DNA of 64,000 nt, taken from positions 248,001-312,000 of the forward strand of contig JACKJC010000004.1 of assembly GCA_020638195.1 (NCBI GenBank), written 5' to 3'. The stretch comes from Methylobacteriaceae bacterium. GTDB taxonomy: Bacteria > Pseudomonadota > Alphaproteobacteria > Rhizobiales > Beijerinckiaceae. Both the position numbers and the translations under genes were made by a program. Positions 45,342-53,695 of the stretch are shown one piece after another. The notes under the pieces were generated by a model, which saw only the letters and a list, made by a program, of their open reading frames with translations, was not told the DNA's origin and did not search any database. Numbering within the stretch: position 1 is the first letter of the stretch; each line of letters begins with the position of its first letter.

Positions 45342-45791
45342 TCAGTGGCCGAGGCCGGGTTTTGCCGGAGGCGCGGGCATCGCCGGCTTGCCGCCAGGCG
45401 TCGAGGCCTTGCTCTGGTCTTCTGCGCGCTTCCAGATTTCGCTCTTGCAGAGAAAGCTTATGAGGCAGCCTTCGAGCGTCAGCTCGTTCGGCTTCTCCAC
45501 GGTCACGCCGCCCTTGTAGGTCTTGCCGTCCTGCGTGTTGTAGATTTCGCCGCGCCAGACGCCTTCCTTGTCGAGCGTGGCGTTACGCAGGATCACCGTT
45601 CCGATCGCCTTTTTCTCCTCGGGCTTGCCGACATCGATCACCTTGGCGCACAGCTTGTTGGAGCAATTGTAGAAGTCGAACTTGGTGCCGCTTTCCTCGC
45701 GCACCCAGACGCCCCAGGGCTCGAAAGCCAGCGCCGGCGTCGCAACCGCGAGCGCCGCGCCAAATACAAGAACTTTCATCGCACTGAGCAT
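45342..45791 (-). CDS. Exported DUF2147 protein
   Basis: A 149-residue protein. A signal peptide (hydrophobic FGAALAVATPALAF, cleavage near residue 22) precedes a compact domain with EPWGVWVREESGTKFDFYNC and IYNTQDGKTYKGGVTV, then TLEGCLISFLCKSEIW, the pattern of DUF2147. Cys residues at three or four positions may form a disulphide in the periplasm. The tail is Pro/Ala/Gly-rich. Function unknown; related proteins are common in Rhizobiales. The ATG at 45791 follows GGGGAGCGGTCG; ATG at 45779 is an alternative. Confidence 0.82.
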   Translation of the reverse strand: MLSAMKVLVFGAALAVATPALAFEPWGVWVREESGTKFDFYNCSNKLCAKVIDVGKPEEKKAIGTVILRNATLDKEGVWRGEIYNTQDGKTYKGGVTVEKPNELTLEGCLISFLCKSEIWKRAEDQSKASTPGGKPAMPAPPAKPGLGH

Positions 45792-45886
45792 CGACCGCTC
45801 CCCGCATGGATCGGATCGCGGAAAGACTAGCGCCAGAATCGCGCCAGAACCAAGGCGACGCCGAAACCCGTTAACCAATTCGAACC

Positions 45887-45931
45887 TTAACAATGTCTTA
45901 ACGCGACGCTCCATGTTAAGAATTTAGTAAC
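45887..45931. promoter_or_regulatory. Candidate CtrA binding sites between the DUF2147 and MgtC-like genes
   Basis: TTAA-N7-TTAAC at 45887-45902 is a perfect match to the CtrA consensus. A second, weaker TTAA-N7-GTAAC lies at 45916-45931. They sit in a 155-bp AT-richer gap between divergent genes, 96 bp from the DUF2147 start and about 16-45 bp from the MgtC-like start. CtrA is the master cell-cycle regulator of many Alphaproteobacteria. Confidence 0.55.
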
Positions 45932-45946
45932 CTTTGGGAGCGTGGC

Positions 45947-46516
45947 GTGGCGTTGAGCATCGTATGGGCGGCCTTGCTTGGAGCGTGTCTGGGCCTCGAC
46001 CGCAATCTTCGTGATCTTTCGGTCGGCTGGGCGCCTTGCGCCTTTTGGGCGACGCTCTCTGCGATCATTGGCGTCGAGTTGCAATTGTCCGGGCACGTCG
46101 ATGGCATGTGGTTCTGGCCGGTGACGTTTGCCGCCTGCGCGGTCGCCATCGCCAAATATCTGACCGTCACCGTTCGGGTCGGCGGCTGGCGCGAAAGCTC
46201 GGAACCCGCGCATGCCCTGCTTGCGGCCTGCGCATTGGGCCTCGCCTGCGGTCTCGGCGCCAATCGCTTCGTCGGCGTCGCCGTTCTCGCCACCGTCTTC
46301 GGGCTCGCCTGGCGACCGCGCATCGACGACAGTCTGCGCCACGAGATCGCCCGGGAGTCAGACCCGGCCCTTCTTGTCGTCCGCGACCTCGTCGAGGTCA
46401 GGCGGCGGGCCGAGGAAAGCCGGCACGATGAAGAAGGCCGCCAGCAGCGTGAAGAACAGCGAGATGGCGAGCAGCTTGCCCATTCCGGCCGTGCCGGGGT
46501 GCGAGGACAGGCATAG
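45947..46516 (+). CDS. Small MgtC/SapB-like membrane protein, 3' end overlapping hpnN
   Basis: A 189-residue frame from GTG at 45947 with GGGAG upstream. The first ~130 residues have four hydrophobic segments, and the start IVWAALLGACLGLDRNLRDL resembles the MgtC/SapB/YhiD pattern (GLxRxxR). The last ~55 residues are antisense to the hpnN C-terminus and are charged and low-complexity (EEGRQQREEQRDGEQ), so they look like read-through tail rather than domain. The real gene may have lost its original stop. Identity is tentative. Confidence 0.6.
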   Translation: MALSIVWAALLGACLGLDRNLRDLSVGWAPCAFWATLSAIIGVELQLSGHVDGMWFWPVTFAACAVAIAKYLTVTVRVGGWRESSEPAHALLAACALGLACGLGANRFVGVAVLATVFGLAWRPRIDDSLRHEIARESDPALLVVRDLVEVRRRAEESRHDEEGRQQREEQRDGEQLAHSGRAGVRGQA

Positions 46517-48967
46517 GCTGCCGAAGGCGATTCCCGTCGTCAGCGAGGAAAAGAAGATCGCGCGCGTCAGGCTCGACGCCAGCATGTCGGCAACGCCCTT
46601 CCGCCACGCGATCAGATAATAGATGTGGAACGCGACGCCGACCGCGAACATCAGCGGCAACGCGATGATGTTCGCGAAATCGAGCGACATGCCGAGAAGC
46701 TGCGCCGCCTCGAGGCTCATGACGCCAGCGAGCGCCAGCGGCCCGAGCGCCAGCGCGACATCCTTCACGCTGCGCATCGCGATGTAGAGGATAGCGAAGA
46801 TCGCGATGAAGGCGAGCGCGCCCGCTTCCGCGAAGGCGCGCACAATCGTCTTGCCGGCTTCCACCACCGTGATCGGCGCGCCCGTGGCATGGGGCGCGAT
46901 GGCGCGGACGTCCGCGGCGAAGGCGGCGAGCGCGGCATTGTCGCGCGTCTCGCCCTTGGGAAACACTTCGACGCGCGCGCGCCCGTCGGCCGTTATCCAG
47001 TCGCGGGAAATCTCGGTCGGCAAATCTGCGCGCGTGACCGCCTTCGGCGACAGCGCCGTGCGCAATGTCTGCAGCAAGGGTTCGAAATTCTCGAAGATCG
47101 CCTTTTGGGCGGCGTTACGCTCCTGCGGCGTCGCCTTCGACAATGCCGTCACGGCGCGTGAGAAATGCAGCATCGGCTCGGGCGCGCCCTGCCCTTCCGC
47201 GACGTCGAGCAGATCCATCATGTCGTGGATCTCCTTCAGATTGTCGGCATCGCTCGGCGCGGGCGCAGGGCGCGCGTCGAGCACGGGCGCGAGTTCGGCC
47301 CGCGCCTTCGCCACCATCGCGAGCTTTTCCGCTTCGTCCTTCGGCAGGAAGGACGACAGCGTCACGACATGCGAGACGCTCGGCAGGCCGGCGATCCTCG
47401 CCGCCAGCGCATCGCCCGACTTCAGATCGGGCGCGAGAACAGAAATCGTATTGGGCGCGGTCTGCGGATCCTGCGCCAGATCGTAGAAAGTCGAGACGCT
47501 TTCAACCTTGTCGCTGCGCAGATGCATGGGATTGGAATCGAACTTCAGCTTCATCAGCGCGGGAACGCCCGCCAGCACGACGACGGCGGTCGCGATCAGG
47601 ACCAGAGTCCGGTGATGTTCGATCCAGCGATCGACCGTGGCGAGCGAGGCCGTCTGGATCGGTTTCGTCTCGCGCCCCGGCCGGATCGTCATCATCAGCG
47701 CCGGCATGAACGCGATGGTGGCGACGAAGGCGACGATCATGCCGAGCCCCGCGATCAGCCCCAGCTCCGACACGCCCTTGAACTGGGTCGGCAGGAAGCT
47801 GAAAAAGCCGGCGACCAGCGACAGTGCGGCAAGCGACAGCGAATAGCCGATGCTGCGGATCGCGCCCGCGAGCGCCTCGCGGAGATCGTCCGTTCTGTAC
47901 CTCTCCTCGCGATAACGCGTGGCGAACTGGATGCCGAAATCGACGCCGAGCCCGATGAACAGCGCCGCGAAGGCGACCGAAATGAGATTCAGCCGTTGCA
48001 CCGCCAGCAGCCCGAGGCCCATGGTGATGACGAGGCCGACGAAAAGGGTGACGAGAACGGCGAAGATGATTTTGCCCGATCGCAGCGCGAGAAACAGCAC
48101 CAGCGCGACGAGCGCCACCGTGACGGCGAGGTTGATTTCGTAATTTTCCGCGACCGTGCCGAATTCCTCGTCGGCGAGCGGCGTCTGGCCGGTCAGACGC
48201 AACCTGAGGCCGGCGGCGGCGGCGATGCCGGCCTTGGCGCCGGCCGCGCGCACCAGTTGCGTCGCCTTGGCGCCGGGCTCGAGCGCGCTGAAATCGAGAT
48301 GCGGCTCGATCAGCACGATCCGGCGCAATTCGTTGATATTCGGCTCGCCCTTCTCCAGCAGAGCGCGCCAGGAGAGCGGTTTCGGCTTGCCCGCGAGCGC
48401 GCTTTCGATCGTCGTCGCCAGCCGGTCGAGCGGCCCGAGAAACTGCTCGAACCGCGCGCGATCCTTCTCCGCCGCCTCCATCGCGCCGCTGATCAGCCGC
48501 ATCAGGCCGCGCAGGCTCGGATCGGCGGCGAGCCCCGCCAGAAAGTCCCGCTTGCCGACGAGATCGGCGAGCGTGGTTTCGAGCGTGGCCTTGTTCGTCA
48601 GCAGCAACCCCTCGCGATCGAGATAGGCGTTGCGGTCCGGGCGCCAGACCCGCTCGATTTCGGCCCTGGCCTCCGGCGCGGACAGCGCCGCCGCAAGCCG
48701 GTCGGCCGCCGAATCGACGGCTTCGGGGTTCGGCCCGTCGATTACGGCGACGATCAGATTATCGAGATGCGGAAACGCCCGGGCGTAGGCGATTTCGTCC
48801 TGCCGCCAGGGAATATCGGACGAGATCAGCTTGGCCGTATTCGTGTCGATCGCGAAATTCCTGACCGAATAGACGCCGGCGGCCGCCGTCACGACCAAGG
48901 TGAGGCCAACCACGAGCCAGGGCCGAAACGTGCAGAAACGGACGATTTTTTCGAGCAGACCCGCCAT
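46358..48967 (-). CDS. hpnN: Hopanoid RND-family transporter HpnN
   Basis: An 869-residue MMPL/RND-type protein. One TM helix near the N-terminus (about 13-33), a large periplasmic loop, then a five-helix cluster (about 270-450, including FAALFIGLGVDFGIQFATRY), a second helix and loop (about 480-720) and a second C-terminal cluster (about 725-865). This two-fold symmetry and the length fit HpnN, which moves hopanoids to the outer membrane. The ATG at 48967 follows CGGGAGACGC. It is divergent from hpnH with a 189-bp gap and overlaps the convergent MgtC-like frame. Confidence 0.92.
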   Translation of the reverse strand: MAGLLEKIVRFCTFRPWLVVGLTLVVTAAAGVYSVRNFAIDTNTAKLISSDIPWRQDEIAYARAFPHLDNLIVAVIDGPNPEAVDSAADRLAAALSAPEARAEIERVWRPDRNAYLDREGLLLTNKATLETTLADLVGKRDFLAGLAADPSLRGLMRLISGAMEAAEKDRARFEQFLGPLDRLATTIESALAGKPKPLSWRALLEKGEPNINELRRIVLIEPHLDFSALEPGAKATQLVRAAGAKAGIAAAAGLRLRLTGQTPLADEEFGTVAENYEINLAVTVALVALVLFLALRSGKIIFAVLVTLFVGLVITMGLGLLAVQRLNLISVAFAALFIGLGVDFGIQFATRYREERYRTDDLREALAGAIRSIGYSLSLAALSLVAGFFSFLPTQFKGVSELGLIAGLGMIVAFVATIAFMPALMMTIRPGRETKPIQTASLATVDRWIEHHRTLVLIATAVVVLAGVPALMKLKFDSNPMHLRSDKVESVSTFYDLAQDPQTAPNTISVLAPDLKSGDALAARIAGLPSVSHVVTLSSFLPKDEAEKLAMVAKARAELAPVLDARPAPAPSDADNLKEIHDMMDLLDVAEGQGAPEPMLHFSRAVTALSKATPQERNAAQKAIFENFEPLLQTLRTALSPKAVTRADLPTEISRDWITADGRARVEVFPKGETRDNAALAAFAADVRAIAPHATGAPITVVEAGKTIVRAFAEAGALAFIAIFAILYIAMRSVKDVALALGPLALAGVMSLEAAQLLGMSLDFANIIALPLMFAVGVAFHIYYLIAWRKGVADMLASSLTRAIFFSSLTTGIAFGSLCLSSHPGTAGMGKLLAISLFFTLLAAFFIVPAFLGPPPDLDEVADDKKGRV

Positions 48968-49156
48968 GCGTCTCCCGTATGCCAGGACAAGGGCCGCAAT
49001 TGGGCCTCGAGGCGCCGTCTCCCGACAACACGAGCGATAGCACGCGGTTCCCGGTCGCGCCAACGGAACGGTCGACACGAAGTTTGCGGGCGGGGGCGAA
49101 TTTGACCCGTAACGCCCTATTTACTAAGAGGATCGCTTGGAATTCGGGGGCCCCGC

Positions 49157-50311
49157 GTGAGCATACCTTTCCGTTACGTCGCCAAAATCGGCGGCTATGT
49201 CCTCAAGCAACATCTGACCGGTCGCAAGCGCTATCCGCTCGTGCTGATGATGGAGCCGCTGTTTCGCTGCAATCTCGCCTGCGTGGGCTGCGGCAAAATC
49301 GATTATCCCGACGCGATCCTGAACAAGCGCCTGTCGGTCGCCGATGCGCTCGGCGCCGTCGACGAATGCGGCGCGCCGGTCGTCTCGATCGCCGGCGGCG
49401 AGCCTCTGCTGCACAAGGAGATGCCGCAGATCGTCGAAGGCATCGTCGCACGCAAGAAGTTCGTCATCCTGTGCACGAACGCGCTGCTGCTCGAAAAGAA
49501 GATCGGCCAGTACAAGCCGAGCCCCTATTTCACCTGGTCGATCCACCTCGACGGCGACCGCGAGATGCACGATCACGCGGTGAGCCAGGAAGGCGTCTAC
49601 GATCGCGCGGTGGCAGCGATCAAGCTCGCGAAGTCGAAGGGCTTCCGCGTCACCATCAACTGCACTTTCTTCGATGGCGCTCAGGCCGACCGTATTGCCG
49701 CCTTCTTCGATACGGTGACCGAAATCGGCGTCGATGGCGTCACGGTGTCGCCGGGCTATGCCTACGAGCGGGCGCCCGACCAGCAGCACTTCCTCAACCG
49801 CCAACGCACCAAGACCCTGTTCCGCGACGTCTTCCGCAAGGGGCGCGGCGGCCGCAAATGGGCGTTCAACCAGTCGGGCCTGTTCCTCGATTTTCTCGCG
49901 GGCAACCAGACCTACCAGTGCACGCCCTGGGGCAATCCGACCCGCAATGTCTTCGGCTGGCAGAAGCCCTGCTACCTCCTCAACGAGGGCACGGTCTCGA
50001 CCTTCAAGGAATTGATGGAAGGCACGGATTGGGACGCCTATGGCGTCGGCAAATACGCCAAATGTTCGGACTGCATGGTCCATTGCGGCTTCGAGGCGAC
50101 GGCAGTCGCCGACAGCGTCCACAAACCCTGGAAGGCGGCGAAAGTCGCCTTGGCAGGCGTGCGGACGGAGGGCGCATTCGCGCCGGATATCCCGATCGAC
50201 CGGGCGCGCCCGGCCGAATACGTCTTCTCCGCCAATGTGCAGAAGACGCTTACCCAGATGCGCGAGGAAGAAGCGCGCGAGGCCGCCGCGAAAGCGACGG
50301 CGGCTGAATAG
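49157..50311 (+). CDS. hpnH: Adenosyl-hopene transferase HpnH (radical SAM)
   Basis: A 384-residue radical SAM enzyme. The [4Fe-4S] motif CNLACVGC (Cys38, Cys42, Cys45) is near the N-terminus, SIAGGEPLLHKEM is the SAM-binding GGEP motif, and later cysteines (CTPWGNPTRN, CSDCMVHCGFE) are typical of HpnH, with SPASM-like features. HpnH adds the 5'-deoxyadenosyl radical to diploptene, the first step towards C35 hopanoids. The start is a GTG at 49157. It is 75 bp upstream of a small exported protein gene. Confidence 0.94.
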   Translation: MSIPFRYVAKIGGYVLKQHLTGRKRYPLVLMMEPLFRCNLACVGCGKIDYPDAILNKRLSVADALGAVDECGAPVVSIAGGEPLLHKEMPQIVEGIVARKKFVILCTNALLLEKKIGQYKPSPYFTWSIHLDGDREMHDHAVSQEGVYDRAVAAIKLAKSKGFRVTINCTFFDGAQADRIAAFFDTVTEIGVDGVTVSPGYAYERAPDQQHFLNRQRTKTLFRDVFRKGRGGRKWAFNQSGLFLDFLAGNQTYQCTPWGNPTRNVFGWQKPCYLLNEGTVSTFKELMEGTDWDAYGVGKYAKCSDCMVHCGFEATAVADSVHKPWKAAKVALAGVRTEGAFAPDIPIDRARPAEYVFSANVQKTLTQMREEEAREAAAKATAAE

Positions 50312-50386
50312 AGAAACGACAACGGCGGATTGTGCGGCTTCGGCGGGCCGGATAATTTGCTGCATTGCACGGAGGCCACACCGAAC

Positions 50387-50767
50387 ATGTTTCAGCGCAT
50401 TTCTCACGTCCGCAAGAATTTATTGCGCCTGTCGCTGGCTGGCGCTCTCGCCTGCGTCCTCGCGACGCCTGCCTTTGCTGAAGACAAGCCCGCGCCGGCC
50501 GCAGCGCCCGCCGCTGCTGCGCCCGCGGCCGCGCCGGAGCAGAAAGTGGCGGTGAAGAAGAAGCGTCGCAAGGCCCGCGCCGCCAAGCCTAGCGGTCGCA
50601 CCGGCCTCGCGCGTGTCTCAGGATCGCTCGAGCAGCGCCATCAGGTCTGCCTCGCCTTCATTCGCCGGCACAATCTGGACTGCGATCCCTGGCAGACGCC
50701 GACCTGTGGCGCCGAGACCGGCTACTTCCGCCCGCCGGAATGCGTGCGCCCGCGTTCACAGCAGTAA
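50387..50767 (+). CDS. Small exported protein of unknown function in the hopanoid locus
   Basis: A 126-residue protein with a signal peptide (hydrophobic core LSLAGALACVLATPAFA, cleavage near residue 31), an Ala/Pro-rich linker, a basic KKKRRKARAAKPSGR cluster, and a compact C-terminal part with cysteines (HQVCLAFIRRHNLDCDPWQTPTC...PPECVRP). It is plausibly periplasmic with disulphides. The ATG at 50387 has CGGAGG 11 bases upstream. It lies between hpnH and the convergent hpnG, so a hopanoid link is only positional. Confidence 0.72.
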   Translation: MFQRISHVRKNLLRLSLAGALACVLATPAFAEDKPAPAAAPAAAAPAAAPEQKVAVKKKRRKARAAKPSGRTGLARVSGSLEQRHQVCLAFIRRHNLDCDPWQTPTCGAETGYFRPPECVRPRSQQ

Positions 50768-50786
50768 TCAGCCCGGCGCCAGGCAG

Positions 50787-51452
50787 TCACACCAGCGCAA
50801 AGGCGCGCCCCGCGCGCTTGAGCGTCGCGAAGGCTGCCGCGGAATCGCGGCCGGCCTCCAGAAGCGCGCCGAGATCGCCCGGCCTGCGGGCGAGACCGGC
50901 GATCACGCGCCCGTAATGCACGCCGCCGTCGGGCCGCAAGGCCTGCGCCGCGAGCTTCGGCAGCGCCCGGCCCGCCGGATCGCTGACGGCGCGGAGCGCG
51001 GCGAAGGGCAGCCCGCAAGCAGATGCGAAACGCGCCGCGACATGGCTCTCCATGTCGACCACGGCCGCCGCTGTCGTGGCGCGCAATGCGGCCTTGTGCT
51101 CCGGCGTCAGGATCGCCTCGTCGACGCCGGCGAAAACGGCGTCCGACAATCTCGCGCCAGCGGACTTTACACCTTCGGCGAGTCTGTCCGTCAGCGCGGC
51201 GTCGCTGCGGAAAGCGCCCCGCCCCGCGACGACGGAGGTCGCAAGCAGCAGGTCGCCTGGCGCGAGCGCCGGCTCCAACCCGCCCGCCAGCCCGAAACTG
51301 ACCACGCCCGACAAGCTCGCGGGATCGATCCGCGCCAGGCGCTGCTCCAGCAGGTCGACATCGCCGCCGCTGCAAACCGTCGCCACGGCGCCGCTCGCGG
51401 CGAGGGCCGCCTCGCGCTTCATGCCCACGACGATCAGCAGACGGCGCGTCAT
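50787..51452 (-). CDS. hpnG: Adenosylhopane nucleosidase/phosphorylase HpnG
   Basis: A 221-residue nucleoside phosphorylase-fold protein. The N-terminal LLIVVGMKREAALA, SFGLAGGLEPALAPGDLLL near residue 55, and VDMESHVAARFASACGLPFAALRAVSDP (purine/ribose-binding) are characteristic. HpnG removes adenine from adenosylhopane to give ribosylhopane. The ATG at 51452 lies 2 bp after the shc stop, so the two genes are co-translated. HpnG proteins are shorter and diverged relative to PnpA enzymes. Confidence 0.9.
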   Translation of the reverse strand: MTRRLLIVVGMKREAALAASGAVATVCSGGDVDLLEQRLARIDPASLSGVVSFGLAGGLEPALAPGDLLLATSVVAGRGAFRSDAALTDRLAEGVKSAGARLSDAVFAGVDEAILTPEHKAALRATTAAAVVDMESHVAARFASACGLPFAALRAVSDPAGRALPKLAAQALRPDGGVHYGRVIAGLARRPGDLGALLEAGRDSAAAFATLKRAGRAFALV

Positions 51453-51454
51453 GC

Positions 51455-53410
51455 TCACATTCCGAACGCGACGGATCGGCTGTTGCTGGCCGACAGATTG
51501 CGGAAGCGGGCGAGCGCCCACAGCGGGAAGAACTTCGAATAGCCGTGGTAGCGCAGATAGAAGACGCGCGGGAACCCGGTCGCGGTGAACAGCTCTTCGT
51601 CCCAGAACCCGTCTGCGGCCTGATTGGCCGTCAGATATGAGATCCCGCGTGAAACGGCGGGATGGTCGCGTTCGCCGGCCGCCATCAGCGCGAGCAGGGC
51701 CCAGGCGGTCTGCGAGGCCGTGGAGGGCGCTTTTTCATAGCCGCGATAATCGAGTTTGTAGCTGTCGCCGTCCTCGCCCCAGCCGCCGTCCTCGTTCTGG
51801 ATCGACACGAGCCAGTCAACCGCCTTGCGCATCGCCGGATGATCCGCGCCCAGACCCGCGATATTGAGCGCGCAGAGCGACGACCACGTGCCGTAGATGT
51901 AGTTCATGCCCCAGCGCCCGTACCAGGAGCCGTCTTTTTCCTGTTCCTTCAGGAGATAGGCGACGCCCCGGGCCAGGGCCGGGCTCGACTCGGCTGTCGC
52001 GCCGAGCTGCGCCAGCATGGAGACGCAGCGCGCCGACACGTCCGAGGTCGGCGGGTCGAGCAGCGCGCCATGATCGGCGAAGGGGATGTTGTTGAGATAA
52101 TGGTAGGCGTTGTCCGCGTCGAAGGCGCCCCAGCCGCCGTCCTTGCTCTGCAATCCTTCGACCCATTCGCGCGCGCGCGACATCGCGGCATCGTAATCGC
52201 CGCCCGCGCGCTGCATCGCCATTACGACGACGGCCGTGTCGTCGACATCGGGATAATGCGCGTTGTTGTATTGAAAGGCCCAGCCGCCCGGCCGAACATC
52301 CGGCCGTCGCACGGCCCAGTCGCCCTTCACGTCCAGAACCTGCAAGGGCTTCAGCCATTCCAGCCCCTCGCGGGCGCGCGCCTGCGATTGCGGATCGCCG
52401 GCTTCGAGCAGCGCGTGCGAGACCAGGGCCGTGTCCCACACCGGCGAAACGCAGGGCTGGCAATAGGCTTCCTCGTCCTTGATCACCAGCAACCGCTCGA
52501 TTGACTCCCGCGCGACTTTCACGCGTTCGTCGTCGGCGCCATAGCCCAGCGCGTCGAACATCAGCAGGCTGTTGACCATGGCGGGAAAGATCGCGCCGAG
52601 CCCGTCGACGCCGTTGAGCCGCTCGATCGTGAACGCCTCGGCTTTTTCGATCGCGCGCTTGCGGGTCGCCTTTGGAAACCAGGGCTCGGCGACATGCAGG
52701 ATTTTGTCGAGCCAGCCGAACAGCGTCGTCCATGGCTCCTTCTGGTGCGCCCCGCCCGGCCAGTCCTTAACCTGCTCCGGCGGAATGACGAAGAGTTCGG
52801 CGACGCCGATTTTCTTCTCGTTCACGGGCGCCGGCCGCAACGCGGTCAGCGCCATCAGGGGAACCATCACCGTGCGCGCCCAGTAGCTCACCTTGTCCAG
52901 ATGGAAGGGGAACCAGCGCGGCAGCAGCATGACCTCGACCGGCACCACCGGCACGCCCGTCCACGGCATCTGCCGGTAGAGCGCGAGCAGGATGCGTGTG
53001 AATACATTGCTCTTCGCCGCCCCGCCGCGCGCCAGCATGGCTTCACGCGCACGGCTCATATGCGGCGCGTCGATATCGTCGCCGATCATCTTCAGCGCGA
53101 AATAGGCTTTCACGCTGGCGCTCATGTCGAAGGCGCCCTTGTGGAACAGCGGCCAGCCGCCGTGCTCGCCCTGGATGCGGCGCAGATAGGCAGCAATCTT
53201 GCGCTCGAGCTCCACGTCGACAGGCTCGCCGCGGAAATGGCGCATCAGCACATATTCGGCCGGGATTGTCGCATCGGCCTCGAGCTCGAAACACCAATGG
53301 CCGTCGTCGCGACGCCGGTCGAGCAACGCCGACGTCGCGCGCGAAATGGCGGCGTCGAGCTCTGCCACGTCGATGGAGGCCGCGGCGGGCGGCGGAATAT
53401 TTATATTCAT
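51455..53410 (-). CDS. shc: Squalene-hopene cyclase
   Basis: A 651-residue class II triterpene cyclase. The protonating DXDD motif is DVDD at about residues 388-391. Repeated QW motifs are visible (GHWCFELEAD, QGEHGGWPLFH, QSKDGGWGAFDADNAY, QEKDGSWYGRWGMNYIYGTW, QNEDGGWGEDGDSY), and the C-terminal WALARFRNL is typical. It cyclises squalene from HpnCDE to hopene at the inner membrane. The start at ATG 53410 is chosen for alignment; ATG 53428 is possible. Hopanoid synthesis genes are thus split between this locus and hpnABCDE 40 kb away. Confidence 0.94.
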   Translation of the reverse strand: MNINIPPPAAASIDVAELDAAISRATSALLDRRRDDGHWCFELEADATIPAEYVLMRHFRGEPVDVELERKIAAYLRRIQGEHGGWPLFHKGAFDMSASVKAYFALKMIGDDIDAPHMSRAREAMLARGGAAKSNVFTRILLALYRQMPWTGVPVVPVEVMLLPRWFPFHLDKVSYWARTVMVPLMALTALRPAPVNEKKIGVAELFVIPPEQVKDWPGGAHQKEPWTTLFGWLDKILHVAEPWFPKATRKRAIEKAEAFTIERLNGVDGLGAIFPAMVNSLLMFDALGYGADDERVKVARESIERLLVIKDEEAYCQPCVSPVWDTALVSHALLEAGDPQSQARAREGLEWLKPLQVLDVKGDWAVRRPDVRPGGWAFQYNNAHYPDVDDTAVVVMAMQRAGGDYDAAMSRAREWVEGLQSKDGGWGAFDADNAYHYLNNIPFADHGALLDPPTSDVSARCVSMLAQLGATAESSPALARGVAYLLKEQEKDGSWYGRWGMNYIYGTWSSLCALNIAGLGADHPAMRKAVDWLVSIQNEDGGWGEDGDSYKLDYRGYEKAPSTASQTAWALLALMAAGERDHPAVSRGISYLTANQAADGFWDEELFTATGFPRVFYLRYHGYSKFFPLWALARFRNLSASNSRSVAFGM

Positions 53411-53695
53411 GCGGAAACTCTGCGGCATCGCTGCTGCGATGCACAATCGACCCTTACATAGCGCAGGAGGCCGCCTCAGGCCAAGCGGGCGGCGCCGCAA
53501 CGCAACAAAGCGGCCGCGCTGACCGCCTTAACCCTCTCACCTAAGGTTGAAGCGGGAATAGCCCACGATTTTCCGCCTTTGTCTTGACGAATGGACGCAA
53601 TCGGGCCCAATTCTCGATCCAAGAGCAAGAGCCTGCGATCGCGAAGTATAGGCGGTCGCGGATGTGGCGCCGGACACTGGCGTCAGGGAGGATGC

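Noticed and set aside
47165..49105. Long plus-strand open frame (646 codons) antisense to hpnN
   Set aside because: Arg/Asp/His-rich without membrane or domain pattern; hpnN is unambiguous on the other strand.
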